Below, piece by piece: positions 33,633 to 41,255 of a DNA stretch of 43,740 nucleotides. The translations under genes were made by a program, and so were the position numbers. Within the stretch, counting starts at the first letter, position 1. Each line of letters starts with the position of its first letter. The stretch is from an uncultured Mycobacterium sp. (GTDB lineage: Bacteria > Actinomycetota > Actinomycetes > Mycobacteriales > Mycobacteriaceae), in assembly GCA_900078375.1 (NCBI GenBank), contig FLQS01000048.1, positions 1 to 43,740 on the forward strand, in the 5' to 3' direction. The notes below the pieces were generated by a model. The model was not told where the DNA came from and searched no databases. It was given only the letters and a program-made list of their open reading frames with translations.

Positions 33633-34169
33633 TCATGGAACTACGGGCTCTCGCAGGGCCCCGCCTTCCGAATCCCAGCGCTCTTGCGCGGCAGCTCTTT
33701 GCGTGCGGGATTCCCTATCTCGCAGGCTGATCATGAGCAGGCCATCGACAGTCGAGTCGTCGTCCGGGGCCGCCGCGGCCATCATCGTGGCATGTGCGCG
33801 ATCCGGCTGGGCGTGGGGCGGAACTACCAGCAGAACGATCCTCTTGCCGTCGAGTCCGAGAACTTCAACGGTGTTGGGCGGCTGGAGTCGGTATCCGTCG
33901 AGGTGCACCGCACGGTCGCCCGTGGCGAATTTGGCGGGTGCTTTAGCCCAGTCGCTGAACTTGTACAGCACCCGGTCAATGGGGCCCAGTCGTACCGACA
34001 GGACCGCGAGCAAATCGGGAAGCTCCTTAGTCAGCTCATCGCTGTGCGGCCACCATGCCCCGTCGACGCATCCGCTGTGGGGCGCCTTGGGTTTCAGACG
34101 CAACCGCGGAGTGCGTTCGGGTGGTGTCGGGTGTCGACTCGCATCGGTTCGGTCCTGTCGCGGCGTCAT
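33633..34169 (-). CDS. DUF5994 family protein
   Basis: A 178-residue protein. The core LRLKPKAPHSGCVDGAWWPH followed by SDELTKELPDLLAVL, and the later VHLDGYRLQPPNTVEVLG segment, match the DUF5994 pattern common in mycobacteria. Its function is unknown. ATG 34169 has GAGGGG upstream; the open frame continues another 60 codons but that part reads as non-coding. It lies in the group of small stress or envelope genes. Confidence 0.8.
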   Translation of the reverse strand: MTPRQDRTDASRHPTPPERTPRLRLKPKAPHSGCVDGAWWPHSDELTKELPDLLAVLSVRLGPIDRVLYKFSDWAKAPAKFATGDRAVHLDGYRLQPPNTVEVLGLDGKRIVLLVVPPHAQPDRAHATMMAAAAPDDDSTVDGLLMISLRDRESRTQRAAAQERWDSEGGALREPVVP

Positions 34170-34324
34170 GGTGACCCCTCCTGTCACAGATTCCATGATT
34201 TTCGATGATCTTGCGGGCTGCGATTCTGGTGCGACATCTCCAGTAAACTCCGTCCTATTGCCGATATCCAACGGCGACAACGAACCGCGCGCTCGGACGC
34301 GGAAATGCCGTGCAGGTTCGTGAC

Positions 34325-34581
34325 TCAGAGATTCCTGAAAGCCTTCCACACCTTGTGAATTCCCAGACCAGGGCTACGACGGTTGGGTACCTCGTCGGTC
34401 CATACCTGAAGCTCGTCAGCGTGTGAGGGCCGAAGATGTTGCTGAGCGCGACGTCAGAGGCGTCGCGGCCACGCGCGATCAGTACCCTGCCGATGCGCGG
34501 CGTGTTGTGGCGCGCGTCGAAGGATTAGTCCGAGGCAAAAATCATTCCCTCATCGAGCATTACGCCGATGCGGCACGTCAT
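34325..34581 (-). pseudogene. chimeric debris: proteasome-type protease start plus transglutaminase end
   Basis: Leftward from ATG 34581 the frame reads MTCRIGVMLDEGMIFASD and then TAA, like the first strand of bacterial proteasome-type peptidases ('MTY-IG--L--GLVFASDSRTNAG'). In the same frame directly after it comes FDARHNTPRIGRVLIARGRD followed by ASDVALSNIFGPHTLTSF, the C-terminal segment of a mycobacterial transglutaminase-like protein, then a frameshift to VWTDEVPNRR and a stop at 34325. These genes are usual operon neighbours, so the debris marks a collapsed operon. The flanks at 34170-34324 and 34582-34808 hold no clear gene. Confidence 0.5.
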
Positions 34582-34808
34582 GCGGTGAACCCTTTTTTGA
34601 ACCGACTCCGCCGTCCATCATCCCACGGGCTTCGACTGATCGCAGACCTTAGATAACCAATTACCCACAGTCCCAAAGGTCACGACTACTCGTGCGAGCC
34701 GATTTGGACCGCCGCATTGTGAGGTGGCAGCTGTGTTCCGCAACCGAACTGCTCGGGGCCGCAGGCAAACTCGGCACCCGACACCTCTAGCCGGCGGGAC
34801 GGCCCCGA

Positions 34809-34979
34809 TCAGTACCAGTAGCGTCTCCCGCCGACCTGCCGGCCCGTTGCGCCGAGGATCAACAGGATGGCGCCGACAACGACGAGGATCCAGCCAAGGA
34901 TGATGGCGATTTGGTCGAGTGCGGCAGGTAACGGTGCAAGATAGCCGACGAGCACCAGAATAATTCCGACGACGAGCAT
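34809..34979 (-). CDS. tiny two-helix membrane protein (DUF6131-like)
   Basis: A 56-residue protein, MLVVGIILVLVGYLAPLPAA then a second hydrophobic helix with a GxxxGxxLLILG pattern and the polar end RQVGGRRYWY. It is nearly all membrane segment. ATG 34979 has AAGGAG 8 bases upstream. A second, similar protein is coded at 35793 on the other strand. The function is unknown, probably an envelope stress peptide. Confidence 0.82.
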   Translation of the reverse strand: MLVVGIILVLVGYLAPLPAALDQIAIILGWILVVVGAILLILGATGRQVGGRRYWY

Positions 34980-35038
34980 GCCTTGTTCTCCTTCTTTGTT
35001 GCGGGCTGCTGAATGGTGTCGTTTGGATGATGCTGCAG

Positions 35039-35215
35039 TTACTTCTTTTTGAAGGCGTCCTTGATCTTTTCGCCCGCGTCTTTGAGGTTGGCCTCCACTT
35101 GGTCGCCCTTACCCTCATTTTCAGTACTCTTGTCGCCCGTGATCTTGCCGATCGCTTCCTTGGCCTTGCCGCCAAGCTCCTCGAGCTTGTTCTTCGCCTT
35201 ATCTAGTTCGCTCAC
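35039..35215 (-). CDS. CsbD-family protein
   Basis: A 58-residue charged helical protein starting MSELDKAKNKLEELGGKAKE and ending in lysines, with the AIGKITGDKSTENEGKGDQ segment diagnostic of CsbD. GTG 35215 is preceded by AGGAGG at optimal spacing. It is 59 bases upstream of the DUF6131-like gene and probably cotranscribed. It is the second CsbD-type gene in the window. Confidence 0.9.
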   Translation of the reverse strand: MSELDKAKNKLEELGGKAKEAIGKITGDKSTENEGKGDQVEANLKDAGEKIKDAFKKK

Positions 35216-35428
35216 GGCGTCCTCCTGTTGCTACGTTGTGGGAATCGGCCTCTGATGGTCGAGACCTCCGGCCGAGAGTAGCGCGACGAGCCCTGGCTGT
35301 GACCGCTCGAACACACCAGAGGGACCATCGGCTCCCGGCTTTGTGACCTTCGCCCTTATTGGCTGACGGCCAGGGCGATTAACGTCCGAAATTGTTGGCC
35401 ACCAGCGAGAACGATGGGGTAACGCGAT

Positions 35429-35719
35429 ATGACGAAAAGCATCGACAAGAACACCGAAGCGACCCATGCGATGGAACTGGCCGACGAGGTGCGCGAATCA
35501 GCCAAAGCCGGACAGCACGGCGCAGCCGAGGCTTTGCACAAGTTCCGTCACACCGTCGATGAGGCGATTCCCGAGAACCTCCAACCGCTACGCAAGACAA
35601 TCGTCGACGCCGCCCTCGAATTGGCCGATCAGCTCGTCACGGCGCAGTACGAGTTCCACCGCAGCATTGTGCGCACCGCGAACCGGGCACTGAGCAATTC
35701 AGGCGACGCAAAGGACTGA
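35429..35719 (+). CDS. small helical protein, unknown
   Basis: A 96-residue protein rich in Ala, Glu and Lys, predicted wholly helical (HAMELADEVRESAKAGQHGA; then ALELADQLVTAQYEFHRSIV). No family is recognised, but similar small helical proteins often lie beside CsbD and DUF6131 genes. It is divergent from CsbD. Ribosome site: GGGGTAACG, weak. Confidence 0.65.
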   Translation: MTKSIDKNTEATHAMELADEVRESAKAGQHGAAEALHKFRHTVDEAIPENLQPLRKTIVDAALELADQLVTAQYEFHRSIVRTANRALSNSGDAKD

Positions 35720-35792
35720 GTGGCGCCAACGACGTCGTCACCAGGGAACGCCCCGCAGCAAATCGACCTACACACCGGAGCTAGAAAACAGC

Positions 35793-35948
35793 ATGATCAT
35801 CCTCGGAATCCTCCTTCTCATCGCCGGATTCGTGTTCAAGGTCTCCATCCTGTGGAGCATCGGGATCGTCCTTATCCTCATCGGAGCGGTGCTGTGGGTA
35901 TTGGGGGCGATGGGACACGCGGTCGGCGGTCGCCGCCACTACTACTGA
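35793..35948 (+). CDS. tiny two-helix membrane protein (DUF6131-like), second copy
   Basis: A 51-residue protein, MIILGILLLIAGFVFKVSIL then WSIGIVLILIGAVLWVLGAM and the end GHAVGGRRHYY. The ending VGGRR-Y-Y matches the protein at 34809-34979, so the two are paralogues on opposite strands. Start ATG 35793. Confidence 0.82.
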   Translation: MIILGILLLIAGFVFKVSILWSIGIVLILIGAVLWVLGAMGHAVGGRRHYY

Positions 35949-36092
35949 CCGGCACCCTTGACTTTTCGCCTGTTTCGAGCCGACGCCACATGAAGCACCG
36001 CAACGCTTTTGCGACCCCAATGACCTCGCACTCGCTTCACCACTCACCGGTCGGGCCTCCAGCAGGCTCGACTACCTAAGGAGATCGACACG

Positions 36093-36290
36093 ATGCGTAT
36101 CGTCGGGTTGCTAGTGCTCGTATGGTTCATCGTCGGCGCTGTCGCAGCCGGCCAACGTGGGTATTTCACCCACGCTTCACAAAACTGTGCCGCCGCCGGG
36201 ACGATCGCAGTGACCGTGATCGCCGGACCCCTGAACTACTTCGGGGTCAACCCCAAGGTGACGAACTGCAAAGTGCCCCAACCGAGCTAA
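36093..36290 (+). CDS. small exported or membrane protein
   Basis: A 65-residue protein with an N-terminal hydrophobic helix (RIVGLLVLVWFIVGAVAAGQ) and a short tail containing two cysteines (SQNCAAAG and VTNCKVP) that could form a disulfide outside the membrane. ATG 36093 follows AAGGAGAT at ideal spacing. A glycine-alanine-rich second stretch (TIAVTVIAGPLNYFGVNP) may be membrane-inserted. No named family is recognised. Confidence 0.75.
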   Translation: MRIVGLLVLVWFIVGAVAAGQRGYFTHASQNCAAAGTIAVTVIAGPLNYFGVNPKVTNCKVPQPS

Positions 36291-36420
36291 TCGTCGTCAT
36301 CGCGGTCGTGGCGCTCCCGATCGGCCGACTGCCGTGAACCCCCGGCACCACTGACGGGGCGATGCTCGACGCAGGGTCCTTGTGCTGCATTGCACAACAA
36401 GCGCATAGGGGTTGTGGCCT

Positions 36421-37215
36421 TCAGGTCACGTGTCTGATCAACCCGAGTTCGCGAGCACGGGCAACCGCATCGGCGCGATTGTGAACACCGAGCTTCTTGT
36501 AGGCACGCTCGGCGCGTTCTTTGGCGGCGGATCGGGAGATCCCCAGTTTGTCGGCCACCAGAGCGAAAGTCATCTTGCTTGGCAAGTAGCGCAGGACTTC
36601 TCGCTCGACCGCCGTGACGGAGCCGGCCACCGCGGCTTCGTCGGCCTTGTGCTGAGCCGCCTCGATCGCCTCCGTGGACGTCCGCTCCGCCTCAGTCTGC
36701 GCCGCGTACGCCGCGTCGATCACCCGGGCGGTGTCCTCCAAGGCGGCGAGTTGCACACCGACGAGCTTCTCGGTCTGCTCTCCGATGAAGCCCTCGCTGA
36801 ATACGACGCCACCCACACTCGCGATCGAATCGAACAGCGGTCTGGCCCACCGATGCTCCATCAGGATCAGGGCCAGGCCCGAACCCGGAACCAACGACCG
36901 CGCCAGAGCCTGGGCTCGCACGCTCTGCAACACCTCGACGCCACGGCCCTCAAACATCGCGAACACATCGAAGGGGTCGAGTTCAGCGCCGGCGATCAGC
37001 AGGTCGCCGAAGTCCTCGTCGGCGATCTCCACGCGCGTAAGGGATCCGTCATCGTCCATCGTCAGCACGAGCACGTCGAGCAGGCGAAGCACGCCATGAC
37101 CTTGAAGCCTGTCGATCTCCTCGACAATCGTGTCGACGAAGCCAACCCCCGGTGCGAACCCGACCGCGATCAACTGCACCGGACCAATCGTGCTCACGTC
37201 TATTCCGGCGTCCAT
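36421..37215 (-). CDS. DUF6325 domain fused to a LuxR-type DNA-binding domain
   Basis: A 264-residue protein. The N-terminal part (GPVQLIAVGFAPGVGFVDTI, then RLLDVLVLTMDDDGSLTRVE) is a DUF6325-type module, continuing with an Ala/Glu-rich coiled segment near 150-195. The C-terminus carries a LuxR-type helix-turn-helix: TFALVADKLGISRSAAKERA followed by ERAYKKLGVHNRADAVARA. Most DUF6325 proteins lack a DNA-binding domain, so this is a regulator sensing something through the N-terminal half. ATG 37215 has GGAGGG upstream. It may control the stress genes to its left. Confidence 0.83.
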   Translation of the reverse strand: MDAGIDVSTIGPVQLIAVGFAPGVGFVDTIVEEIDRLQGHGVLRLLDVLVLTMDDDGSLTRVEIADEDFGDLLIAGAELDPFDVFAMFEGRGVEVLQSVRAQALARSLVPGSGLALILMEHRWARPLFDSIASVGGVVFSEGFIGEQTEKLVGVQLAALEDTARVIDAAYAAQTEAERTSTEAIEAAQHKADEAAVAGSVTAVEREVLRYLPSKMTFALVADKLGISRSAAKERAERAYKKLGVHNRADAVARARELGLIRHVT

Positions 37216-37413
37216 CGCGTCCCTCCGTTCTGGGCAGGGCATGGTCATGTTGGCGTCACGACCTGTTCGGCCCGCTACGCGTAATGGTCCACCAGCGATT
37301 GACCGAACGATAAGGGCAATAAGTCACAGGTAGCACGATTGATGTCGGCTTCTCCGGTCATATACGCCAACGATGTCGCCCGACATCTGTCAACAACGTC
37401 GCGAGACGTCACA

Positions 37414-37463
37414 GGGTCGGGCTGACAGGATTTAAGCCTGCGACCACTTGACCCAGAAAGCAG
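37414..37463 (-). pseudogene. degenerate 3' half of a tRNA (Pro-like)
   Basis: On the minus strand, GGTCGCAGGCTTAAATCCTG is followed by TCAGCCCGACC. This has a T-arm with five pairs and a loop close to the TTCAAAT consensus, and an acceptor 3' side like that of actinobacterial tRNA-Pro. The 5' half and acceptor partner are missing. It may be decay of a tRNA gene or a left-over attachment-site duplication. The rest of 37216-37516 shows no gene. Confidence 0.4.
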
Positions 37464-37516
37464 CGGCAGAGCGTCTTTGTAGGTCGTGGCGCAATACCTC
37501 AGCCGCGGCTTTTATC

Positions 37517-37591
37517 TGGTGGTCCCGGCTGGTATCGAACCAGCGACCTTCCGCGTGTGAGGCGGACGCTCTCCCACTGAGCTACGAGACC
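37517..37591 (-). tRNA. tRNA-Val (CAC)
   Basis: The minus strand folds into a full cloverleaf: acceptor GGTCTCG/CGGGACC, D-arm AGCTCAGTGGGAGAGC, anticodon stem TCCGC/GCGGA with loop CTCACAC (anticodon CAC), T-arm CTGGTTCGATACCAG, A73 and encoded CCA (517-519). Confidence 0.95.
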
Positions 37592-37765
37592 CGGGGTGGC
37601 GGTCACCAACAAGAGTGGCGACCTCGCCGACCAGGAACACTAGCATGACGCGACCGTCCGCCCGGAATGCGCTCGTCGGGGCGCGTGACCCACGGGATTT
37701 GTGTGGCTTCGGCTGCGTCGACTATTGTCGTCCTTCGCACCGGGTGACGATCTCATCCGAGGCGC

Positions 37766-37838
37766 GCGGACGTAGCGCAGTTGGTAGCGCATCACCTTGC
37801 CAAGGTGAGGGTCGCGGGTTCGAATCCCGTCGTCCGCT
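37766..37838 (+). tRNA. tRNA-Gly (GCC)
   Basis: Acceptor GCGGACG/CGTCCGC, D-arm GCGCAGTTGGTAGCGC, anticodon loop TTGCCAA (GCC) on stem CACCT/AGGTG, T-arm GCGGGTTCGAATCCCGT and discriminator T73. CCA is not encoded. Confidence 0.95.
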
Positions 37839-37866
37839 CGAAGGTGCAAGTGGCATCAGACCCAAC

Positions 37867-37940
37867 GGTGGAGTGGCCGAGTGGTGAGGCAACGGCCTGC
37901 AAAGCCGTGCACACGGGTTCGATTCCCGTCTCCACCTCCA
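37867..37940 (+). tRNA. tRNA-Cys (GCA)
   Basis: Acceptor GGTGGAG/CTCCACC, anticodon stem ACGGC/GCCGT with loop CTGCAAA (GCA), T-arm ACGGGTTCGATTCCCGT, discriminator T73 as usual for Cys, encoded CCA at 938-940. Confidence 0.95.
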
Positions 37941-37951
37941 AGATGTGCCTG

Positions 37952-38026
37952 GCGCGATTAGCTCAGCGGGAGAGCGCTTCCCTGACACGGAAGAGGTCAC
38001 TGGTTCAATCCCAGTATCGCGCACCA
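37952..38026 (+). tRNA. tRNA-Val (GAC), at the edge of the right-hand element
   Basis: Acceptor GCGCGAT/ATCGCGC, D-arm AGCTCAGCGGGAGAGC, anticodon loop CTGACAC (GAC) on stem TTCC/GGAA, T-arm CTGGTTCAATCCCAG, A73 and encoded CCA. Phage-type DNA begins shortly after it, so its 3' end may be the attachment site. Confidence 0.95.
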
Positions 38027-38100
38027 GTTTGACCAGCGTTAATACCCATTCGGCACCGCCTCGGGACCTCAATGGGACCTGACATACCAGCGAGGCCAAC
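38027..38100. other. left boundary of the right-hand phage-like element
   Basis: These 74 bases lie between tRNA-Val(GAC) and the TIR gene. They contain GGGACCTCAAT and GGGACCTGACAT, an 11-base-spaced direct repeat that might be integrase arm sites. The sequence does not resemble the left element's junction near 2070. The exact boundary cannot be fixed here. Confidence 0.4.
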
Positions 38101-39105
38101 GTGAGCGTCGGACCGTCGGAGCCCGAATTTGACGTGGCGCTGTCGTTCGCCGGTGAGCAACGCGATTACGTGCGTGCGGTCGCTTCCGAACTCTCCAAGC
38201 ATGGTGTCACTTACTTCTTCGACGAAGAGAACGAAGAGCATCTCTGGGGCAAGAACCTCGCCGAAGAGCTACAGCGCATCTACATGACGGCCTCGAATGT
38301 GGTCGTTATGTTCGTCTCGCAGGACTACGCCAAGAAGTCTTGGCCGCGACATGAGCGGCAATCGGCGCTGTCGCGGGCTATTGAATCGCGACGGGAGTAC
38401 ATCCTCCCTGTCCGATTCGATGACACGGTGTTGCCGGGCCTCGACCCCAGCATGAGTTATCTGCCGCTAGAGAGGCGCACGCCCGCCAAGCTAGCCGAGA
38501 ACATCATGCGGAAGCTGGTGCTGTTGGGCGGTCGGATCGAGCCAGCGAAGCCGGAGTTTCGGGTGAACGATGGTGAGGGCAACGGCACCTGCCGCATCAT
38601 CGCGCACGACGAGCATGGGCAGCCGGTCGAGGGCGCGTCCGTACTGCTAATCGCGCCTAACGGCACCTCCACGCAAGGCAGGACGGACGCTGGTGGCTCA
38701 GCCGAGGTCGCTGCCGAAGTCAGGCGGTCTGTCTCGGTATTCGTTGCGCATCCCCAGCATCGAGCGGCGTTCTACCGCCGACACGACAACGGAACCGACT
38801 TGGAAGTGATGCTGCCGAGTGGCGGCAGCATTCACAGCGTCATTCTCGCGGGCAGCACCGGTCACATCCCCGGCTTCGGCCCACGGCTCAACCCCCACAG
38901 TGGTTCGCACGATGAAGACGGTGTACGGCCCCATGGAAGCATGTATGTAGACAACGGATCCGTCGACGGCCTAACGCAACAGCCCTTCCGGTTCGCAATC
39001 GGGCGTCCCATGATCTTGGAGGACAGCCACGGAAAGCAGGTTCGGGCAACCTGTGTCGGTTTCGTTGGTCGAAGCACGCTCTGGGAATACGAGTTCCCCA
39101 CGTAG
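38101..39105 (+). CDS. TIR-domain protein with beta-rich C-terminal module, prophage cargo
   Basis: A 334-residue protein. Residues 8-142 form a bacterial TIR domain: FDVALSFAGEQRDYVRAVAS (strand A, helix A), VTYFFDEENEEHLWGKNL (BB-loop region), VVVMFVSQDYAKKSWPRHER with W81 and E85 at the catalytic-glutamate position of NAD-cleaving TIR domains, and ILPVRFDDTVLPGL. Residues 160-245 look like a carboxypeptidase-regulatory (Ig-like) beta sandwich (HDEHGQPVEGASVLLIAPNG). Residues 250-334 form a small beta module ending RATCVGFVGRSTLWEYEF. There is no signal peptide, so it acts in the cytoplasm. GTG 38101 follows GCGAGG. TIR domains of this type kill the infected cell by NAD destruction; here that is inferred from the conserved residues and the prophage setting. 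Confidence 0.88.
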   Translation: MSVGPSEPEFDVALSFAGEQRDYVRAVASELSKHGVTYFFDEENEEHLWGKNLAEELQRIYMTASNVVVMFVSQDYAKKSWPRHERQSALSRAIESRREYILPVRFDDTVLPGLDPSMSYLPLERRTPAKLAENIMRKLVLLGGRIEPAKPEFRVNDGEGNGTCRIIAHDEHGQPVEGASVLLIAPNGTSTQGRTDAGGSAEVAAEVRRSVSVFVAHPQHRAAFYRRHDNGTDLEVMLPSGGSIHSVILAGSTGHIPGFGPRLNPHSGSHDEDGVRPHGSMYVDNGSVDGLTQQPFRFAIGRPMILEDSHGKQVRATCVGFVGRSTLWEYEFPT

Positions 39106-39223
39106 TGAGTCATTTCGGAGCCTTGCTTTGGCTTGTCATCAAACGCGTCTCGTGGGATCGCATAAATTGCTTAGCGCCACGCCACCCGGAAGGGGCCTGG
39201 ATACATAGCGTTCTGCCTATCCT

Positions 39224-40480
39224 GTGAAGACTATGGGTAGGGACCGGCGCGCGCAGCAGGCTGCTCGCGAAGAAAAGAAGGCACGCGAGAAGCGAGCGCG
39301 TCGCGTCGAACGCGACAAGCGCAGCACGCAAGTCCGGATGACCGTGGTGAACGCCAGCCAGGATCAAAACTCGACGTCACTGTCGTTTGAAGTCCAGCAA
39401 TGCAATTCGGCTCTCCTCTACGCAGACGAAGTTACCCTGGTGAGCCCTCGGGCGGCGATGTTGAAGAGTGCGCGCGACATGAACGAACTCGAAGGCGTCG
39501 ATCTGCTTCGAAAGTTGAATAACGTTGCGCCAAAGTTCTTTCCAGAATCCGCCGAACAGCTTCGTTCGTTTCTCAAAGCTGTTGATAGTCTGCCGCCACG
39601 TTCGCGACTGCCTCGACACTTACGGGACGAAGTCGACTCAAACCTGAAGCTGTTGGTCGAAGGTATGCGCCCCATCAAAGAGACGATGCAAAAAAATTGG
39701 GAGAAGCTTGTTCACGACACAGGCTACGACCAGCTTGAAGAAGCTGTCGAGCTCGGAATTCTCACCATCGATGACATGGATGGGGCCGTCGTTGACGACA
39801 TCGGCGAAGGCAGTGAATTGGTGCTGGGCTTCGCGCAAAAGCTCGACGAAGTTCTGAACGACGGGGGTCGTTATCCCCTATTCGATGCGCACGCGGGAAA
39901 CATCGTCCGCCTCGGCGTCGAAGCCGGGTTCTTCACACCTGTACCAATGGTTCGTCAATTAGGTGCAGACGCCGCCATGGCGGACGGCCTGTTCGACAAG
40001 TTGCCAAACTTCCAGTATGCGAAGCCCCGCGAAATTATTGACATCAGAACTGAGTTGAGCGGCTCACTACATGCGTTCCGGCAAGGCATCCGCAGCCTGA
40101 CGGACGGCATCGAACTTGCTCCCGAAGATCCAAATTTCGGCGCTGAGATCGCTGACGCGTGGAACCAGAAAGTGGCACCAGCAATCAAGGAGATCGAAGC
40201 CACGATCGCCGACAACCGGAGCATGTCTGATCTGATCGTGCGGACCGTCAAAGACCCCATCGGCGCGACGTCAATCGCAGGTGCAGTGACGCTCCCGGCG
40301 ACACTCGCTGTTGCCGCCGGACCCGCCGGGGCGTTCATCAGCGCAGCTGGGACTGTAGTGGGAGTTAGCGTCGCCACCGCGCGCGCGTTGATGGATGAGC
40401 GTAAGGAATTGCGGAGCGCCAAGAAGGCTCAGTTCTACTTCTTATACGGCACGCGAGAGCAACTACAGCGGCAGTCGTGA
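39224..40480 (+). CDS. unrecognised 418-residue protein beside the TIR gene
   Basis: No family is recognised. Residues 4-30 are an extremely basic helix (RDRRAQQAAREEKKAREKRA) that may bind nucleic acid or membrane. Residues 45-340 are mixed alpha/beta to helical, with ALLYADEVTLVSPRAAMLKS, a negatively charged stretch near 175-200 and GNIVRLGVEAGFFTPVPMVR. Residues 350-386 are small and hydrophobic (TSIAGAVTLPATLAVAAGPA and onward), enough for one or two membrane passes, followed by a charged tail. The base composition is clearly AT-richer than the chromosome in this window. GTG 39224 is used; ATG 39233 is in frame and almost equal. It lies 118 bases after the TIR gene in the same direction and may be its partner or a second, independent defence gene. 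Confidence 0.8.
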   Translation: MKTMGRDRRAQQAAREEKKAREKRARRVERDKRSTQVRMTVVNASQDQNSTSLSFEVQQCNSALLYADEVTLVSPRAAMLKSARDMNELEGVDLLRKLNNVAPKFFPESAEQLRSFLKAVDSLPPRSRLPRHLRDEVDSNLKLLVEGMRPIKETMQKNWEKLVHDTGYDQLEEAVELGILTIDDMDGAVVDDIGEGSELVLGFAQKLDEVLNDGGRYPLFDAHAGNIVRLGVEAGFFTPVPMVRQLGADAAMADGLFDKLPNFQYAKPREIIDIRTELSGSLHAFRQGIRSLTDGIELAPEDPNFGAEIADAWNQKVAPAIKEIEATIADNRSMSDLIVRTVKDPIGATSIAGAVTLPATLAVAAGPAGAFISAAGTVVGVSVATARALMDERKELRSAKKAQFYFLYGTREQLQRQS

Positions 40481-40520
40481 AGTAACCGAAGCCGCGAATC
40501 GTCCGCACTCGCGTTGGTCG

Positions 40521-41255
40521 TCAGCGCACCAGGGACGTAGCGTCATCGAGCTGGTCCATGCGCTTCACGATACTGTCGAGCGTGGGCGGAATGTCGCCCG
40601 CACCCTCCAGCTGTTTTCTCGCTGCTAAGTAACGCTTCTCGGCATCGAGCACCATGGCCGGCATCGTGTAGCTGGTGCCCTTGCGTGCGGGCACGGCGAT
40701 GCACTTGCAGTTGTCGTGGCCCTTCACCGCCGATGTTGCCGTCTTGTAGATCGCTCCCCTGGTGGCCATCGTCAGGCACCAGTTGCACGCCCCGGCGTAG
40801 TTGGTGTGCCGCCGGTAGCGGATGCCCTCGGCGGCGGCGTTGTGGGCGACGGTGGCCCGCTGGGCGTCGTGGACGGCGCGCTGAACGGTGCCCTGTAGTT
40901 GCGCCAGCGCGGTCTGCGTCGACGTCGCGGCGTTAACCGCCCAGCTGATCGACTGGCGGATGCGCTCGGCAGGCACCAGGTCGCCCGATGGCACCGTGGC
41001 AGTGAACGGTTCATCGGGTGCCAGCGCGTCGTACCAGACGGTGGTGTAGTCGGCCACGACGGCGGCATGGCCAGCCAGCATGTCGGGCAAGTACTCGCCC
41101 AGGGCGGCGATCACCGCTTGCCGGTCGGCAGGATCCCAGCCGGTGAGCTGGGCGGTGACGATGTGCCACAGGTTCTCGACATCAAGCGCGGAGGCGTCTT
41201 CTACGCGCTGAAGTAGGGCCTGCAGCGCATCGACGGCGTTATCGAGTGCGGTCAT
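40521..41255 (-). CDS. phage minor head (MuF/VG15-like) protein
   Basis: A 244-residue protein. The C-terminal half carries YRRHTNYAGACNWCLTMATR and HDNCKCIAVPAR, a Cys-pair and His-Cys-x-Cys arrangement typical of actinophage minor head proteins (VG15/MuF type) that sit at the portal and may mature the capsid. The N-terminal half is helical. ATG 41255 overlaps the HNH stop (ATGA); a longer upstream frame is rejected. It is the last leftward gene of the structural block and is convergent with the 418-residue gene. Confidence 0.8.
   Translation of the reverse strand: MTALDNAVDALQALLQRVEDASALDVENLWHIVTAQLTGWDPADRQAVIAALGEYLPDMLAGHAAVVADYTTVWYDALAPDEPFTATVPSGDLVPAERIRQSISWAVNAATSTQTALAQLQGTVQRAVHDAQRATVAHNAAAEGIRYRRHTNYAGACNWCLTMATRGAIYKTATSAVKGHDNCKCIAVPARKGTSYTMPAMVLDAEKRYLAARKQLEGAGDIPPTLDSIVKRMDQLDDATSLVR

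Noticed and set aside
36380..36397. TTGTGC/GCACAA hairpin downstream of the DUF6325-LuxR gene
   Set aside because: A 6-bp AT-containing stem without a T-run is too weak to call a terminator.
37216..37413. Possible small RNA before the tRNA cluster
   Set aside because: Only short, weak hairpins and no terminator or promoter pair were seen.
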